Shown one piece after another: positions 24,311 to 34,349 of a stretch of DNA of 64,000 nt; the stretch's first letter is position 1, and each line of letters starts with the position of its first letter. The translations under genes were made by a program, and so were the position numbers. This DNA is from Lineus longissimus (lineage: Eukaryota; Nemertea; Pilidiophora; Heteronemertea; Lineidae): NCBI RefSeq assembly GCF_910592395.1, contig NC_088311.1, forward strand, positions 20,030,501 to 20,094,500. Direction: 5' to 3'. The notes below the pieces were generated by a model. It had not been told where the DNA came from. It saw only the letters and a list, made by a program, of their open reading frames with translations, and did not search any database.

Positions 24311-24557
24311 TACAGTCCAAATCCCAAATGACATCCTGTAAATCGCGTCATTGGTGCATCAGAGGGGCGTCATTGATGCGATACCAAGGTATAGGTAAGT
24401 CATAAGTCACGCGTAGGCCTAGCGTGATATACGCAAAACATAGTGAGATAGAGCGTCTCTGGTGTGTGATTTGCGCACAACTCAGCACGTAACTCGGGCA
24501 TATGTCACGCGTCACTGACGCGAAGCAGGACGGATGTCAATTGTGATTTGGACTGTA
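24311..24557. repeat. Tc1/mariner-like MITE, 247 bp with TA ends
   Basis: Left end TACAGTCCAAATCccaaatg and right end gtgatttggactgTA are inverted copies, and the match extends over about 25 bp with small gaps (acatcc against ggatgt). TA at each end fits a duplicated TA target, and the CAGT start fits Tc1/mariner. The interior holds many gcgtca/tgacgc words, so it can fold on itself. No transposase frame is present. Confidence 0.8.
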
Positions 24558-25409
24558 GGCTACCTGGCATGTGTAGGACATGCACAGTGGACAGTGCCCA
24601 TGAATCTGAAATTGCAAAGTTGCCAAAAATGCCATTGAAGTGAAGTTATTTGAAACGTTTCAACTGTGTTTCAATAATATAGCTTTCAGGTAATGATTTT
24701 TGAAAGGAAGTTAGGGTTTTTAAATTCTTTACTGACTTAAGTCTCCATAAAGACCTGCTGAGGAAAAAACTACTGATAACTCACGTTTCAAAATAGAAAA
24801 TAGAAAAGATAGTAGTTCACTAATTGATCACAAGGGAACAATTTTACACACGTTTTTACCATTGTCCACTGTTAAAAGTTAAAAGTGACAAAGAAATCAT
24901 TTCGCATTTAATCAGTATGCAAACTAAATGAGACCCACTTCCTAAGACAGTGAATTATTTCAACATGCAACCAGTTTGAGTTTTATAAACAAAGCTAGAA
25001 ACCTTGTAAGTTAGTTAAAGACAGAATATAGGCTGATGCAAGGTAAGATTGAAGGCATATATGCCTATATTCCCCCTTTAATATCTAAAAGCAGGTTAAA
25101 ATGTCACTCAATTTTATAAACCAAGCTGTCATTAACACTTTGCCTGCCAATGTAGTTTTTGTTTTCATCCCCACTTTCTGCCAAGAAACGTTTTGCTCTG
25201 GAAAAAGTTTGGCAGAACACTGATGGGAATTTGCAGACATTCCAGAACGAGTTTGGCAGGCAAAGAGTTAATAGAACTGAGACTTCCTATGGCAGGCAAT
25301 ATCCAGGTTAAAATTATTAAGTGATAGTGCATTATGTGGCAATCATGATATACAGCTCAAAGGCAGATGTAAAATGGCTTTTCATCGGCCTATCTCTTCT
25401 GAGACTTAC

Positions 25410-25520
25410 CACAGTTGGATCGAGCAGACTCTGCACCTTAAACGTGACAGGGGTCTTAGCTTTCCGTATCACCTCCACCGCTCTGTCATGCGTTGCATCT
25501 TTTAGGTCAACATTGTCGAC
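25410..25520 (-). CDS. MPDZ: MPDZ-like gene, exon completing the first PDZ domain
   Basis: 111 nt, phase 0 both sides, acceptor gtcttccag, donor GTG|gtaagt. Encodes VDNVDLKDATHDRAVEVIRK then AKTPVTFKVQSLLDPTV. This is the PDZ beta-E strand, the alpha-B helix (DATHDRAVEVIRKA, with the class I-type His) and the final strand VTFKVQSL. The pattern VD-x-x-DL-x-DA-H-x-x-AVE-IRKA-x-x-PV-F-VQS is highly characteristic of MPDZ/PATJ. It joins GDRILA of the upstream exon in frame. Confidence 0.95.
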
Positions 25521-25639
25521 CTGGAAGACAAGACGTCACATAATCATTTTTTAGCAGGTTATAAATGCCACAGCGGTAGAGAGAGTTTAGCTTGCCAGTT
25601 TCATGCTATCCTGATTAATCAGAATGTACACATTTCCGA

Positions 25640-25745
25640 CAAACATCAATGTTTCTTGTCGCCTGTGCCTGGGATAACCACTGCAAATGAGCAATTTTTC
25701 TTGCATGCAATCACAATCGCAGGCTACAGCAATTTAAATCGCTCA
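25640..25745. repeat. dispersed repeat, CAAGAGATTTTTGTTGCA family, copy 2
   Basis: A diverged copy holding gtttcttgtcgcctgtgcct, ccactgcaaatgagcaattt and ttcttgcatgcaatcacaat. It lies just upstream, in gene orientation, of the exon at 25410-25520. Boundaries are approximate. Confidence 0.35.
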
Positions 25746-26273
25746 TTTCTGGGGCACTTCACCAAATGTGTTTATGGAAGAAATAAGAGCCAACAACGAA
25801 CACTTCATACCCCGCATCAGTGACACACAATACCGTTCCCATTATTACCAACCAAATGCTTTCAAAAGCTTAAATTGGCAACTTTCAAATCAATGGCGAA
25901 ACCATTATTGAGTGAAAGTGACATTCAAAGACAGATTTTCTTCCACCAGGCCAATTTTTCTGGTTCACAGGATTCTGTTGCCAATATCGATCAGAGTGTT
26001 TGGTTCAATAGATCGACCAATAGGCAGTTTGAGGGATATTTCTTTGAAGCTTCTTAAAATCGATATAAATTTAGATACAGAGCAGTGAAAGACTTGTTGG
26101 CCAGAATTCTTATTCCTGATCACAATGTGTTGCATTTGGATGTTGATAATTAGAATTTTTAGTTGATGAGTTGGACTATTTCAACTCTCTCTCTCCCATT
26201 CCCAAACTTCATAGCACATTTTTTAAACAAAAATCTATAACAACGTCATGCAGTTTTCTGAATTATCCTTTCT

Positions 26274-26668
26274 TCATCTCAACTATCCTTTACACCAGAG
26301 GCCATCTCAACTATCCTTTACACCAGTGGCCACCTCAATTATCCTTTATACCAGAGGCCATCTCAAATATCCTTCACACCAGAGGCCATCTCAACTATCC
26401 TTTACACCAGCGGCCATCTGAATTATCCTTTATACCAGAGGCCATCTCAAATATCCTTCACACCAGTGGCCATCTCAGCTATCCTTTACACCAGAGACCA
26501 TCTCAAATATCCTTCACACCAGTGGCCATCTCAGCTATCCTTTACACCAGAGGCCATCTCAGCTATCCTTTACACCAGAGGCCATCTCAGCTATCCTTTA
26601 CACCAGAGGCCATCTCAAATATCCTTCACACCAGTGGCCATCTTAATGATCCTTTACACCACTGTTCA
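26274..26668. repeat. 28-bp minisatellite, about 14 copies
   Basis: Units such as tatcctttacaccagaggcc plus atctcagc repeat every 28 bp, with variants tccttcacaccagtggcc and tcctttataccagagg. The array ends about 20 bp from the splice donor of the first-PDZ exon (26691). 28 is not a multiple of three, yet long frames stay open through it (181 and 76 codons). They are artefacts of the repeat. Confidence 0.95.
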
Positions 26669-26690
26669 TCTTACCAACGTGAGAACTTAC

Positions 26691-26818
26691 CGCTAAAATT
26701 CGGTCACCCGTTTTGAGAGTCCCGTTTCTTCCAGCTGGTGTATTCGGCACAACATGTTTGATAAAAATCCCTGATATTGCAGTCTCTGTGGCGTTATTAT
26801 AGATGTCCACCTTCCCAC
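26691..26818 (-). CDS. MPDZ: MPDZ-like gene, middle exon of the first PDZ domain
   Basis: 128 nt, in phase 1 after ctcctattccag, out in phase 0 at GCG|gtaagt. With the upstream exon it reads LGISIVG-GKVDIYNNATETA, then ISGIFIKHVVPNTPAGRNGT and LKTGDRILA. ISGIFIKHV-x4-PAGRNGTLK-GDRI is close to invariant in one MPDZ domain and is strong evidence for the family. The last bases before the donor belong to GDRIL, which the next exon completes as AVDNVDL. The 28-bp minisatellite sits directly beyond the donor. Confidence 0.95.
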
Positions 26819-27085
26819 CTGGAATAGGAGAAGGGAATAAAGTACCCTGAATCCAAAATTTTGTGTTAGATTTTTTTTTAATGTTAAATTGGTAGAAGGG
26901 CAGTTTTTGTTTCAAAATCGGGGCTTGATGTGCGGTATTTCCCAGCTTTGGGCCTCGCAACAAAAGGGAAATCACACGTGTTTTGAGTTCACAAAACGGT
27001 ACTACTTTTATTTTACCAGCTCACCAAACTGGTGTCACAACGTATTGCCAGAGGGCAGCACCAACACGTGCTGTTCTGGCGTCCC

Positions 27086-27201
27086 AGATATGATACACCA
27101 TTCCCTTCGGATGAGCGTATGATAGCTCCTGCCATACGCTTAAACCAAAACAACAATAAACATGTTTTCAAACAAAACCAAATAATTAAGTACTATTCGT
27201 A
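27086..27201 (-). repeat. candidate 3' LTR of the retrotransposon
   Basis: Bounded by agatatgatacac (27086-27098) and tactattcgta (27191-27201). Both words recur at 35207-35219 and 35226-35236, but there the intervening sequence is only 6 bp. About 116 bp is short for a gypsy LTR and no clean polypurine tract precedes it, so it may be an internally deleted LTR or only its edges. Confidence 0.4.
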
Positions 27202-28564
27202 CCCACGACCATGATTCTCCAAGTCTACACTCACGTCACATGCCCCAGGACCAATTGACTAGCTCGGCCATGCACATGGTACACAAAAACTGTAGCACTA
27301 TGGTTAACCAAAGTGAAAATAAATAAATAATGTAATGGTGTAGAAGTGCCTGAAGAAGCCACCCAAAAGGTCCCTAGCACATAAAGTGTGATAGAAAATA
27401 CAAATGTAAACAAAGTGAACAATAGTGCTTCAGTCAGTGGCAAAGGGGCTCCAAATAACCATTTAGGCAAAAGCAACTATCAAAAGGCATCTCAATGCAC
27501 ATAATCCAATACACATTAAGGTCCCAGTTGCTTATGCTGATAGTGCGTGAAAGTTGCCAGGTTAATAAGTTGAACACTCCACAGCTGTAGCTTAACATGT
27601 GATGAAACAACACGTCCACATTTCCGTGCAGACAAAACCTCAAAGCACACCGACAGTTTCTAGTCGCACCCACTTGCTCATTCATATACGAAAACACACA
27701 CAAGTACATGTATATCATAATGAATACCACAACAAAACTCCTAATCAAATAAAAAGCACGTCAAAAACACTTTGGTACGCAGTACCACAAGCAGTGAATA
27801 CGTATACAATATTGATACATGTACACAATGTTCAAACCACCAGTACAAAATTCCGATTTACTAGTAAACACATTTGGTATCAAAAGTTCAGTGTCCGCTG
27901 TATCATGGCGTTAACCAGCAAAGCAATCCAGCCAACCCATGTACAGTATAAGAAACAACATTGTTCATAATAACTAGTAGCTAAACGGGTAGTCCTCACC
28001 ACACAAGAAACAGAAATATCTCTAGTAAGATGTCGCACTGTGACATGAAAAAACACTGAGCACCCATTAATATTGAAGTGGAAACCATTCATCGTGTTAC
28101 CCTGATTGTACCAATAGAGATCTAACATCCCTGAGCTATTGACATTAAGGCACAATATACAACTGGATTTGAGCAGGCACCAAAAGACGCACAAATTCAA
28201 GAAATGGCCAGCACGCTGAGTCTCTACCTATAAAATACACCACTGTGTTTTACCAACTCGCGTTTTGCGACTCCAAAGCCACTATAAAATTGAGCACCCA
28301 TAGATGCATAGAATTATTACGCATCGGCTGAGAAGTAAAAACTGACCTGTTTAAAACGATAAAATACACTCGTGATACAAAACGGGGTGACCAGGGTCCT
28401 AGTCACACCCTCAGGCACACCAGAATCGCACATCGCATTTATACAAGAAGATTCGCACTAACAGACAGTTTCACAACAACATAAGCGTCACGTCTCGCCT
28501 GTCGACATCCTTACCGTGCCCAAGTAGGTCCCCACTTGTAGGATAATCCAGTTTCCAACTTCAC
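27202..28564. other. non-coding 3' region of the retrotransposon
   Basis: 1.36 kb between the integrase stop and the candidate 3' LTR. Small frames of 80-120 codons occur on both strands, none with env, dUTPase or other recognisable motifs. It may be an extended 3' UTR or the decayed remains of an additional ORF. Confidence 0.45.
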
Positions 28565-29440
28565 TCACTTCGGTGACCAGTTCTCCTCTGTAACTCCATG
28601 GGCAGGGCGCAACTTATCAAGATGGGTACGGTAGAAATGCCCATCAGAGTCTAATTGAAGTGTTACGGTGAAATCATCACCTATATCCTTTACCCTATAT
28701 GGTCCTTTCCAGGCTAGATGCTTGTCACCCTTGAACGATTTTCTGGGATTAAAGTACCAGACAAACTGTCCTGGTTTCAAGGCTTGATATTTTAACGTTG
28801 ATGGTTCATATTGTTTTTTCTGTATCCGCTGAGCTAATCGAAGCTGGTCACGAGCAATGCTATATGCTTTATGAAATCTATCCTCCAGGTTCCTGATGTA
28901 GGTAGGAACAGATTCCCGAGATTCCGATGGTTTGGAATATAAGAGATCAAGAGGAGTCTTCATCTCACGGGCAGTCAACATAAAATGTGGCGTTTCCCCA
29001 GTGCTACTGTGGACCGAGGACCTATATGCCATCAAGAACATTGGTAGCATCACATCCCAGTTGCCAACAGATTCCTTGTGATCGTATACATATGTTTTCA
29101 TCATAGACTTCAAGATCTTGTTAAAATTCTCGACAAGGCCATTGCTTTTTGGATTATATGGGGTGGTCAAACTCCTATCAATCCCCAATTTCTTGAGTAG
29201 TGAGTCATACAGCTGGGACACAAACTGTGGGCCTCTGTCGCTGTGCAAAATATACATGCAACCGAACCGTGAAATGAGTTCGCTAACAATGGCATTACAT
29301 ACTTCTGTTGTCTCCAATGTCCTGAGAGGGGCAGCCTCCACCCATTTTGTAAAAGTATCCTCCATGGTTAAGACGTACTGGAAGCCTCTAGCACGCGTCA
29401 CAATGTGAAACATACCTGGCAACATCTCTTCTCCAGCCAA
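28565..29440 (-). pseudogene. retrotransposon integrase core and C-terminal domain (broken 5' end)
   Basis: An ORF of 291 codons. Real homology starts around RGFQYVL (residue 18). It shows the second catalytic Asp in HSDRGPQF (Asp68) and the catalytic Glu in NPKSNGLVENF (Glu104), a D-35-E spacing, followed by a C-terminal domain with the GPY/F motif (WKGPYRVKDI). The segment that normally lies between the CxxC of the zinc finger and this point, which carries the first catalytic Asp, is missing. The pol frame stops at the same place. Integrase inserts the cDNA into the host genome; this copy should be inactive in that role. The first 17 codons overlap pol in another frame and are not real. Confidence 0.88.
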
Positions 29441-32282
29441 CCCAATAAAATTTAGCCTTTACACGCTCCGCAGTTTTCAAAGTTCCTAAGTGTCCGGAAC
29501 AAGGATCAGAATGTAGTTTCGCCATAATAGACTGCTTTAGTGTGCGCGGCACGACAAGCTGAATTCTCATTGGTCTATCTGGGATGTCCAATTTGCGACA
29601 TAAGATTCCATTATCCACAAACAAGTGCCTCCAGTGTTGCCTAAGGGTTTTAACACTGAGGCTCTCGCCTGAGATACATCTATAATTTGGATAATCTGAT
29701 CCACTCAACTTGAGCTGAAGGATTGGAGCTATATCAGGGTCGGATATTTGTAGATTGTGCATTCCTGACAGTGGAACCAGGTGATCGACCTCTGGGACCA
29801 GGTTGGGGTCAGACGGGTCAGCAGGTCTGTGTTGTTTCACCATGGCTTCAAGGGCCTGAGCTCGGGTAGTTACAGCACAGCTCATCATAAGCCTATCGAC
29901 CTCTTCCTCCACTGACTCATCTGTATGTAGCGTATGTTCACATGGTGGAACATCTACAGATTCTTTGATACGGAATCTTCTTGGTTTGCCCCTGGACATG
30001 CTTGTATCTATCCCTGGGTCTATCTCATCGGTCCGTCCACATTGTTGACAGAAAAGTCTACTCATTGCATCAGCATTTGCATGGTGACGTCCGGGTCTGT
30101 GTATCACATCAAACGTAAACTGTGACATAAATAACTGCCATCGTTGTATCTGTTCCTGAGCATCTGTTAGGGTTAACATATGGCTTACCGCAGCATTATC
30201 TGTCCTGATCAAAAACCGTTGACCATATAAGTATGGTTTGAAGTGCTGTACAGCCTTGATTACCCCTAAAAATTCCCGCTTGGTGATACAGTAACGTCTC
30301 TCGGAATCAGAAAGCAGATGTGAGAAATATCCTAAAACAGCCTCTTTACCATCTTGAACTTGACTAAGAACTCCGCCAACTCCCGTGTTGGAGGCATCCG
30401 TGTCGAGGATGAAATTACCCTTGGTGACATCCGGGTAGGACAGGAGAGGTGCACTAGTGAGTGCTGCTTTTAGTCGCTTGAACGAGTTTTCATGATCCAG
30501 TGTCCAAATAAGTGGACTGTCCTTCTTCAAAATGTTGTATAAAGGCGCCGCAATGTCTCTCATGTTTCTTATGAATTTACGATAGTAACCTACCAGTCCC
30601 AGAAAACGCTTTACTTCCGTTCTTAGTTTATTCCGAGGTACAGAAGCTAACGAGGGCCACGACTGAACAGCTGTTATCTTGTTGGTCAGTGGCTCAATCC
30701 CTTGTGGAGAGAGTTGATGTCCGAGATACTCGAGACTAGTTTGAAAAAGGAGGCACTTTCCAGGCTTCATTTTAAGCTTAGCTTTATGGAGACGCTCTAA
30801 TACGCACTCTAAGTTATGCATAGTCTCTTGGAACGTTTTTCCATACACTAAGATGTCATCCAGGTAGAGGATGCATTTCTCCCATTGTAAACCCCTGAGC
30901 ACACACTCCATGAGGCGCTCAAATGTACGTGGAGCATTACATAAGCCAAATGGTAGAACTTTAAATTGAAATAACCCCTCCTTGGTTAGAAAAGCTGTTT
31001 TTTCGCGGTCCTGTTTCGATTTTAGTGGCACTTGCCAATATCCCGCCTGGAGGTCTAAAGAGCAGAAGTAGTTACTGCCGTGGAGTGAGTCAATGCACTC
31101 GTCAAATCTTGGGATCGGGTAACCATCCACTTTTGTTACAGAGTTGAGCTTGCGAAAGTCAACACAGAATCTACTCGTCCCGTCCTTCTTCCTTACAATA
31201 ACAGGGGCACTCGCCCATGGGCCATTGGCTTCCTCCATAACATCTCTCTGTAAGCCGTCCTGAACCGCAGCTCGGATTTCTCTTTCCTTCTGGTAACCTT
31301 GCCTTCGGAGCGGCAGTCGAAAAGGCCGTGCATCCCCAGTATCTATCTCATGACTCACTATATCCGTAGATCCAATATCAGTTGGTGATGAAGAAAAAGT
31401 AGGGCCATACCTCAGAAGAAGTGACGCTAACTGGTGTTTTTGTTCCACATCCAAAGAAGCACTTGATTTCTTATACAGATCAATCAGATGTTCAGGCATA
31501 TCCTCTTCTAGCTCCTCCAGAGTTCTCACGGAAAAACAATCCATGGAGCTCTGGGGAGTAGATTCTGATGAAGTCGTCTCAGATTCCATTCCCATATCAT
31601 GTTCCAAATTTTCGGAATGTTGATCTGCCTCAGCCACTGCTGCCGGAAAAGCATAGCCAAGTAGCACTCCCTTTGGTAAGGTAATCGTTTCCGCCGTAGG
31701 ATTGAAAAGTTGGATAGGTGTATGCCGCTGTTTCCTAGATTGTACAGTTACAGATTTGGCAGGCAAGATGTTATGCTCCTGCACAAAATATATGCTTGGT
31801 TCCACTACTACCTCCTGTTTTGCACGGAAAGGACTATTTAACTTTGCTGATAAGACAATCTCAGCACCCGGAGATAAAGTAACAGGCCTAAGAAGACAAA
31901 CCGAATGAGGTAGTAAGTTGTGTTTGACGTCATTTATGGGATATTCCTTTCCATTAAAAACATAAGTGCCACTACCAAACTTCAGATCACAATTGAATCT
32001 TGACATGAAATCTGTGCCCCATATTCCGTCCATACAATCCATATCCACTACTGTCATGGCGAAAGTAAACTTCATATCGTGTATCCGAACTGGCATGGAA
32101 ACCTTTCCCCGAATCCTCATAGTTGATTTACCATCTGCCATAGTTACAGCCTCATCGCAACCTGTAAGTGGTGGTCTGTATTTCCGGGGTATCTTGAAAT
32201 AGGCCCGCGACGAAAGGAAAGTCGACACTGAGCCAGTGTCCAACAAAAAACAAGTAGGTAGGCCATTCAGATATGTAGTCAA
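29388..32282 (-). CDS. retrotransposon Pol: protease, reverse transcriptase, RNase H, integrase zinc finger
   Basis: 964 codons, open throughout. Aspartic protease: LLDTGS at residues 14-18. RT: first Asp in CSLDLQAGYW (residue 410) and the YLDD box at 473-476. RNase H: Asp627/Asp629 in ILDTDAS, Glu670 in TKREF, Asp695 in RTDN and Asp738 in NADAMSR. Integrase HHCC finger: His924, His931, Cys961, Cys964, after which the frame ends at TAG. The frame is -1 relative to gag and stays open about 14 codons back into the gag 3' end, so a Gag-Pol fusion by -1 frameshift is likely, although I see no classic slippery heptamer. The product would copy the genomic RNA into cDNA in a Gag particle. The start given is only the first possible codon; true Pol begins upstream by fusion. 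Confidence 0.93.
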   Translation of the reverse strand: MTTYLNGLPTCFLLDTGSVSTFLSSRAYFKIPRKYRPPLTGCDEAVTMADGKSTMRIRGKVSMPVRIHDMKFTFAMTVVDMDCMDGIWGTDFMSRFNCDLKFGSGTYVFNGKEYPINDVKHNLLPHSVCLLRPVTLSPGAEIVLSAKLNSPFRAKQEVVVEPSIYFVQEHNILPAKSVTVQSRKQRHTPIQLFNPTAETITLPKGVLLGYAFPAAVAEADQHSENLEHDMGMESETTSSESTPQSSMDCFSVRTLEELEEDMPEHLIDLYKKSSASLDVEQKHQLASLLLRYGPTFSSSPTDIGSTDIVSHEIDTGDARPFRLPLRRQGYQKEREIRAAVQDGLQRDVMEEANGPWASAPVIVRKKDGTSRFCVDFRKLNSVTKVDGYPIPRFDECIDSLHGSNYFCSLDLQAGYWQVPLKSKQDREKTAFLTKEGLFQFKVLPFGLCNAPRTFERLMECVLRGLQWEKCILYLDDILVYGKTFQETMHNLECVLERLHKAKLKMKPGKCLLFQTSLEYLGHQLSPQGIEPLTNKITAVQSWPSLASVPRNKLRTEVKRFLGLVGYYRKFIRNMRDIAAPLYNILKKDSPLIWTLDHENSFKRLKAALTSAPLLSYPDVTKGNFILDTDASNTGVGGVLSQVQDGKEAVLGYFSHLLSDSERRYCITKREFLGVIKAVQHFKPYLYGQRFLIRTDNAAVSHMLTLTDAQEQIQRWQLFMSQFTFDVIHRPGRHHANADAMSRLFCQQCGRTDEIDPGIDTSMSRGKPRRFRIKESVDVPPCEHTLHTDESVEEEVDRLMMSCAVTTRAQALEAMVKQHRPADPSDPNLVPEVDHLVPLSGMHNLQISDPDIAPILQLKLSGSDYPNYRCISGESLSVKTLRQHWRHLFVDNGILCRKLDIPDRPMRIQLVVPRTLKQSIMAKLHSDPCSGHLGTLKTAERVKAKFYWVGWRRDVARYVSHCDAC

Positions 32283-32368
32283 ATATGCTCTATAAAGATT
32301 GGAACCAAAAGAAGCAACATTTCGAGTTGGACGGCCATGCCCTGGTGCTTCCGGATCAGGGACATGGC

Positions 32369-33895
32369 CTACTGGTTTGACGACGTAGTCACATCTGTTC
32401 CTGAAGGCTGACCAACATCTCTAGCAGCTCTGATCTGTGCATCCATGTGGCGCTTTACATACGGGCATTCCCGCCACAGATGATCTGCAGAGTTGCAGAT
32501 ATTGCATCGTCGCTCATCTGAAGAAAACCGGCGATCATTCTGGTTGTATCGGCCTCTGCCAGCCCCACGACCACGTCCGCGACCACGAGACGGGAAATTG
32601 TCTCCATTTCGAGATGGATACGACGCCTTCGGTCCATTGTTGTTAGCGTCTGGGCCCAAAGCCGCAACAACCGGAGTGTCAGCTGGAACAGAAGACACCG
32701 ACTGATTGGTAGAGAGTAAGTGACTCTCATAAGACTTTGCATGGTCCAAAATTTCAGCGAGGGGTCTGTCTTTGTAGGCATATAGCTTATCACCTAAGGG
32801 GGTGTCGCGCAGAGCCAGGTAGAATTCCAAACCAAGATCTGGTTTAAGGGTGCCGTATGCACGCTTGGAATAAAGACTTAGCCTAAAAGAGAGGTCGTCC
32901 AGAGTCTCCCCTTCCTCTCTCCTCGTATCGCGAAGTTTTGTCATCCACAGGGAACGTTCCCCGACATAATGCTTCTCAAGAGCCTTGACAAGGGAGTCAA
33001 ATGTCACCTGTATGCCTTGTAAGTCCATGTTGGCTAGAACCTTGGCAGCCTTGCCTTCAAGTTTCTCACGGAGGCCGGTCAATTTTTCCTCCTTGGTCCA
33101 AGCCACGGTAATAGCATTAAAATTGGCAATGTAGGCCTCAAAATCAGTTTTCGTGTCATCAAAAGCAGGAATTTTTGGGCGTCGCCTTTTAACAAACGAT
33201 TCATCCTTGCCGCCAAAAGAACAATTAGAATAATTATTTACCACAGGTGGTGGGGCAGTGGTGTCCACAGCATCATAGAAGTTATCTAATACTGGCATTG
33301 TAGTAGATGGGCGAGTGGGAGTCATTGCGACTGGGTGGGGTTGAAGTGATGGCGATGCAGTTAACTCATCCTGTCGAGGTACGGCCTGAGGTAACTGTCG
33401 AAAATGCTCTTTACTCTGATGTACATCAGCAAAGGTAACATGTGATGCTGTCTGTGGAGTAGGTACCGTCGCTACGGAAACAGGGTTGTCTGCAGAGTGT
33501 GACTGAAAAACTGGTGGCAATTGTGCATAGCCGGTATACATGTTACCAGCTGCTGCGTCGCTCCGAGGTGTTGACGTTCGCTGGTAAGGTGCAGCTGCAT
33601 AGGTCTCCTCCATGGGTACCTGTTCATAGGATGTCCTGTTCCCTATTGCTGCTATACTCACTGAAAGGGCCGAAAAAACATCTACCAGTTTCTTCCTTAT
33701 AGTTCCCAACAGCCCTAAAGCAGGTGGAGCAATCATCCTAGGTCCATCCTCACCATTGAGATCCCGCTGTCGCTGTATCACAGGAACCACGCCAGGAAGC
33801 TGTCGATGTCGTAGTCGCATACCCTCCTGCATAGCCGGTACATCCTCCTGCACATCCTCGTACACCTCTACATCCTCGCCATCTTGATCTGCCAT
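32369..33895 (-). CDS. retrotransposon Gag
   Basis: 508 codons starting at an ATG (MADQDGEDVEVYEDVQED). An acidic N-terminus and a Pro/Thr-rich middle are followed by a retrotransposon-gag region (DTKTDFEAYIANFNAI, then LREKLEGKAAKVLAN). A basic RG-rich box (SRGRGRGRGAGRGRYNQ) precedes a CCHC zinc knuckle at residues 464-477 (Cys, Cys, His, Cys spaced 2-4-4). Gag forms the particle and packages the RNA. No interruption is seen, so this ORF is intact. It ends 87 nt before the first possible Pol start codon and overlaps the open pol frame. Confidence 0.92.
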   Translation of the reverse strand: MADQDGEDVEVYEDVQEDVPAMQEGMRLRHRQLPGVVPVIQRQRDLNGEDGPRMIAPPALGLLGTIRKKLVDVFSALSVSIAAIGNRTSYEQVPMEETYAAAPYQRTSTPRSDAAAGNMYTGYAQLPPVFQSHSADNPVSVATVPTPQTASHVTFADVHQSKEHFRQLPQAVPRQDELTASPSLQPHPVAMTPTRPSTTMPVLDNFYDAVDTTAPPPVVNNYSNCSFGGKDESFVKRRRPKIPAFDDTKTDFEAYIANFNAITVAWTKEEKLTGLREKLEGKAAKVLANMDLQGIQVTFDSLVKALEKHYVGERSLWMTKLRDTRREEGETLDDLSFRLSLYSKRAYGTLKPDLGLEFYLALRDTPLGDKLYAYKDRPLAEILDHAKSYESHLLSTNQSVSSVPADTPVVAALGPDANNNGPKASYPSRNGDNFPSRGRGRGRGAGRGRYNQNDRRFSSDERRCNICNSADHLWRECPYVKRHMDAQIRAARDVGQPSGTDVTTSSNQ

Positions 33896-34349
33896 GGTTG
33901 TGCTATATTATCAGACCCAAGTCTGCAACACACACAGTCTAATGATAAACAAAATAAGAGCCTACCTGTGCAACTGTAACAGATGTCGGCAGGCAGACAT
34001 GCAGCCCAGTCATTTACCAGTATCACAACCTTACATTCATAATACTCTTACCACCATCCACAATACACCGTACACACAACCATGATCATTCCCTGAAGAA
34101 GAAAATATAGCTGGTTGTACCGTAATATGACAATGCAAAAATATTATCGAGCTGTGTAAAAATTTAGTTCTTACTTAAGTGGTTCATTCCAATGTCACTT
34201 TCTAAACAAAAATAATAAGAATACTTTCATGAATTTCTACAAATTTACAACGGATGCAGAAAATGTTCAAAATGACTTCAAATATTATCAATCAAACCAA
34301 ACCAGTCCACAATGATGAAATATCAGTATCGATGCAGCTCCATCAGTCA
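33896..34349 (-). other. gap between the SGNH ORF and gag, with a splice-acceptor-like site
   Basis: 454 bp without a reading frame of note. On the element strand, gactgtgtgtgttgcag at about 33925-33941 is a good 3' splice site, about 30 nt before the gag ATG. GCACAG|gtaggc lies about 50 nt upstream of it as a possible donor. Splicing into the acceptor from a leader donor would remove the SGNH ORF and make gag the first ORF. This is a prediction from the sequence only. Confidence 0.35.

Noticed and set aside
26171-26716. 181-codon plus-strand frame
   Set aside because: Runs through the 28-bp minisatellite; open only because the unit lacks stops in that frame.
27202-28564. Possible env gene after integrase
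   Set aside because: Only short frames, no signal peptide plus transmembrane arrangement and no conserved motif.
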